NCBI GenBank assembly: GCA_963753075.1
Contig: CAVWAR010000012.1
Span: 186,001 to 250,000, forward strand
Length of the DNA: 64,000 nucleotides
Reading direction: 5' to 3'
Origin: Prado023 sp963753075
GTDB lineage: Bacteria; Actinomycetota; Actinomycetes; S36-B12; CAIYMF01
Shown: in pieces, positions 63,450-64,000 of the stretch
How positions within the stretch are numbered: the first letter of the stretch is position 1
Layout: each line of letters opens with the position of its first letter
Position numbers and translations under genes: made by a program
Notes under the pieces: model-generated
The model's database searches: none
The model's input: the letters and a program-made list of their open reading frames with translations, nothing else
What the model was told of the DNA's origin: nothing

Positions 63450-63679
63450 CGGGATGCTCCTTCTCGCCGGCATCAGCCGGCAGCTCGTTGGCTCTGACTT
63501 CAACGACGCTACGGAGCACGTCACGCCCGCACATGACCAGAAGTGGTCGTCATTGATCAGCCGGTCATTCGGCGCATAGTCATTTGTGCCTACGCCCGGG
63601 GGAGTTGCGGCGGCCTTCCTGTGCGCGCTTGGGGCCGCAGGCCCTCGCCTGTGCCCGTGTGTCGGGCTACGGTCAGGGC

Positions 63680-64000
63680 ATGTCGGCCTGGGTACCTCCT
63701 GCGCTGCCCGCCTGGTGGGCCAGGTCAAGTGGCCCTGCGTTCGTCGGTCGGCAGGAGGAGTTCGACGCGCTGGAGGAGATCTGGGCCGCGGCCGAGTCGG
63801 GCACGCGTCAGGTCGTCTTCGTCGGCGGCGAGCCGGGCGCCGGCAAGTCCCGGCTTGTCAGCGAGGCGGCATCGGCCCTGAGCCGGGCGGGAGCCGCGGT
63901 CCTGGTCGGGCACTGCCTGTCGGACTCTCCGGTTGCCTACCAGCCCTTCCGGGACCCGGTCCGGTCACTGATCCCCGCAGTCGATTCCGTGATTGCTGCC
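63680..64000 (+). CDS. AAA ATPase-type (LuxR/BTAD-like) regulator, N-terminal part
   Basis: The first 107 codons of a gene that runs off the window. After a short Trp/Pro-rich start comes PAFVGRQEEFDALEEIW and a Walker A loop VVFVGGEPGAGKSRLVSEAA, the pattern of large AAA/NACHT-like regulators (LuxR-type LAL or adenylate cyclase-like) found in actinobacteria. The C-terminal part, which would decide the type, is outside the window. The ATG at 63680 is the first good start. Confidence 0.75.
   Translation, partial: MSAWVPPALPAWWARSSGPAFVGRQEEFDALEEIWAAAESGTRQVVFVGGEPGAGKSRLVSEAASALSRAGAAVLVGHCLSDSPVAYQPFRDPVRSLIPAVDSVIAA

Overview
The window is a high-GC chromosomal segment of an actinobacterium. 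Supporting signs are GTG/TTG starts, ATGA gene overlaps, a CIRCE-controlled hrcA-dnaJ pair, an actinobacterial DUF3097 gene, and the actinobacterial gene order comEA-comEC-holA-rpsT-lepA-hemW-hrcA-dnaJ-rsmE-phoH-ybeY-corC-era-recO-uppS-glyS-dusB-ppdK-dgt-dnaG. I cannot place it to genus from sequence alone.

Positions 1-43150 are mostly conserved housekeeping DNA: lipid synthesis (plsY, fadD-like), DNA uptake (comEA, comEC), replication (holA, dnaG), translation and RNA modification (rpsT, lepA, rsmE, ybeY, era, glyS, dusB), stress (hrcA, dnaJ), repair (recO) and central metabolism (ppdK). Between them sit less conserved passengers: an iron-type alcohol dehydrogenase with a monooxygenase-like gene, a TPP-enzyme/SDR pair, and a GH13 glucosidase. 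The block ends in a tRNA-Asn gene with a strong terminator.

Positions about 43200-48330 are an accessory patch directly behind the tRNA-Asn 3' end. It holds the last codons of a tyrosine recombinase, a broken ISL3-family transposase, a secreted FG-GAP propeller protein, phage-like debris, an RHH/Doc toxin-antitoxin pair with its own palindromic operator, a lipoprotein, and a decayed copy of the start of trmB. This looks like the remains of an integrated element.

Positions 48331-64000 hold trmB, a pirin, mutY, and then a long run of minus-strand genes (60596 down to 52495) concerned with thiol, sulfur and metal homeostasis. The central part is a cst-like persulfide-detoxification set: an operator of the CsoR/CstR type, a 38-residue Cys-rich peptide, a two-Cys CstR-like repressor, a single-domain rhodanese, a CstB-like persulfide dioxygenase-rhodanese and a TauE/SafE exporter. 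It is followed by a P1B-5 type metal ATPase carrying a C-terminal hemerythrin domain and by an ArsR-type regulator. Upstream lies a Crp/Fnr regulator co-transcribed with a thioredoxin-like protein and a Met-rich membrane protein. The window closes with a MarR regulator, an FAD oxidoreductase and the start of a large AAA/LuxR-type regulator.

Four genes (lepA, a DUF4190-like gene, the GH13 glucosidase and the MarR regulator) carry five reading-frame breaks, every one explained by a single extra base. The rest of each gene is intact, so uncorrected consensus errors are at least as likely as real gene decay.
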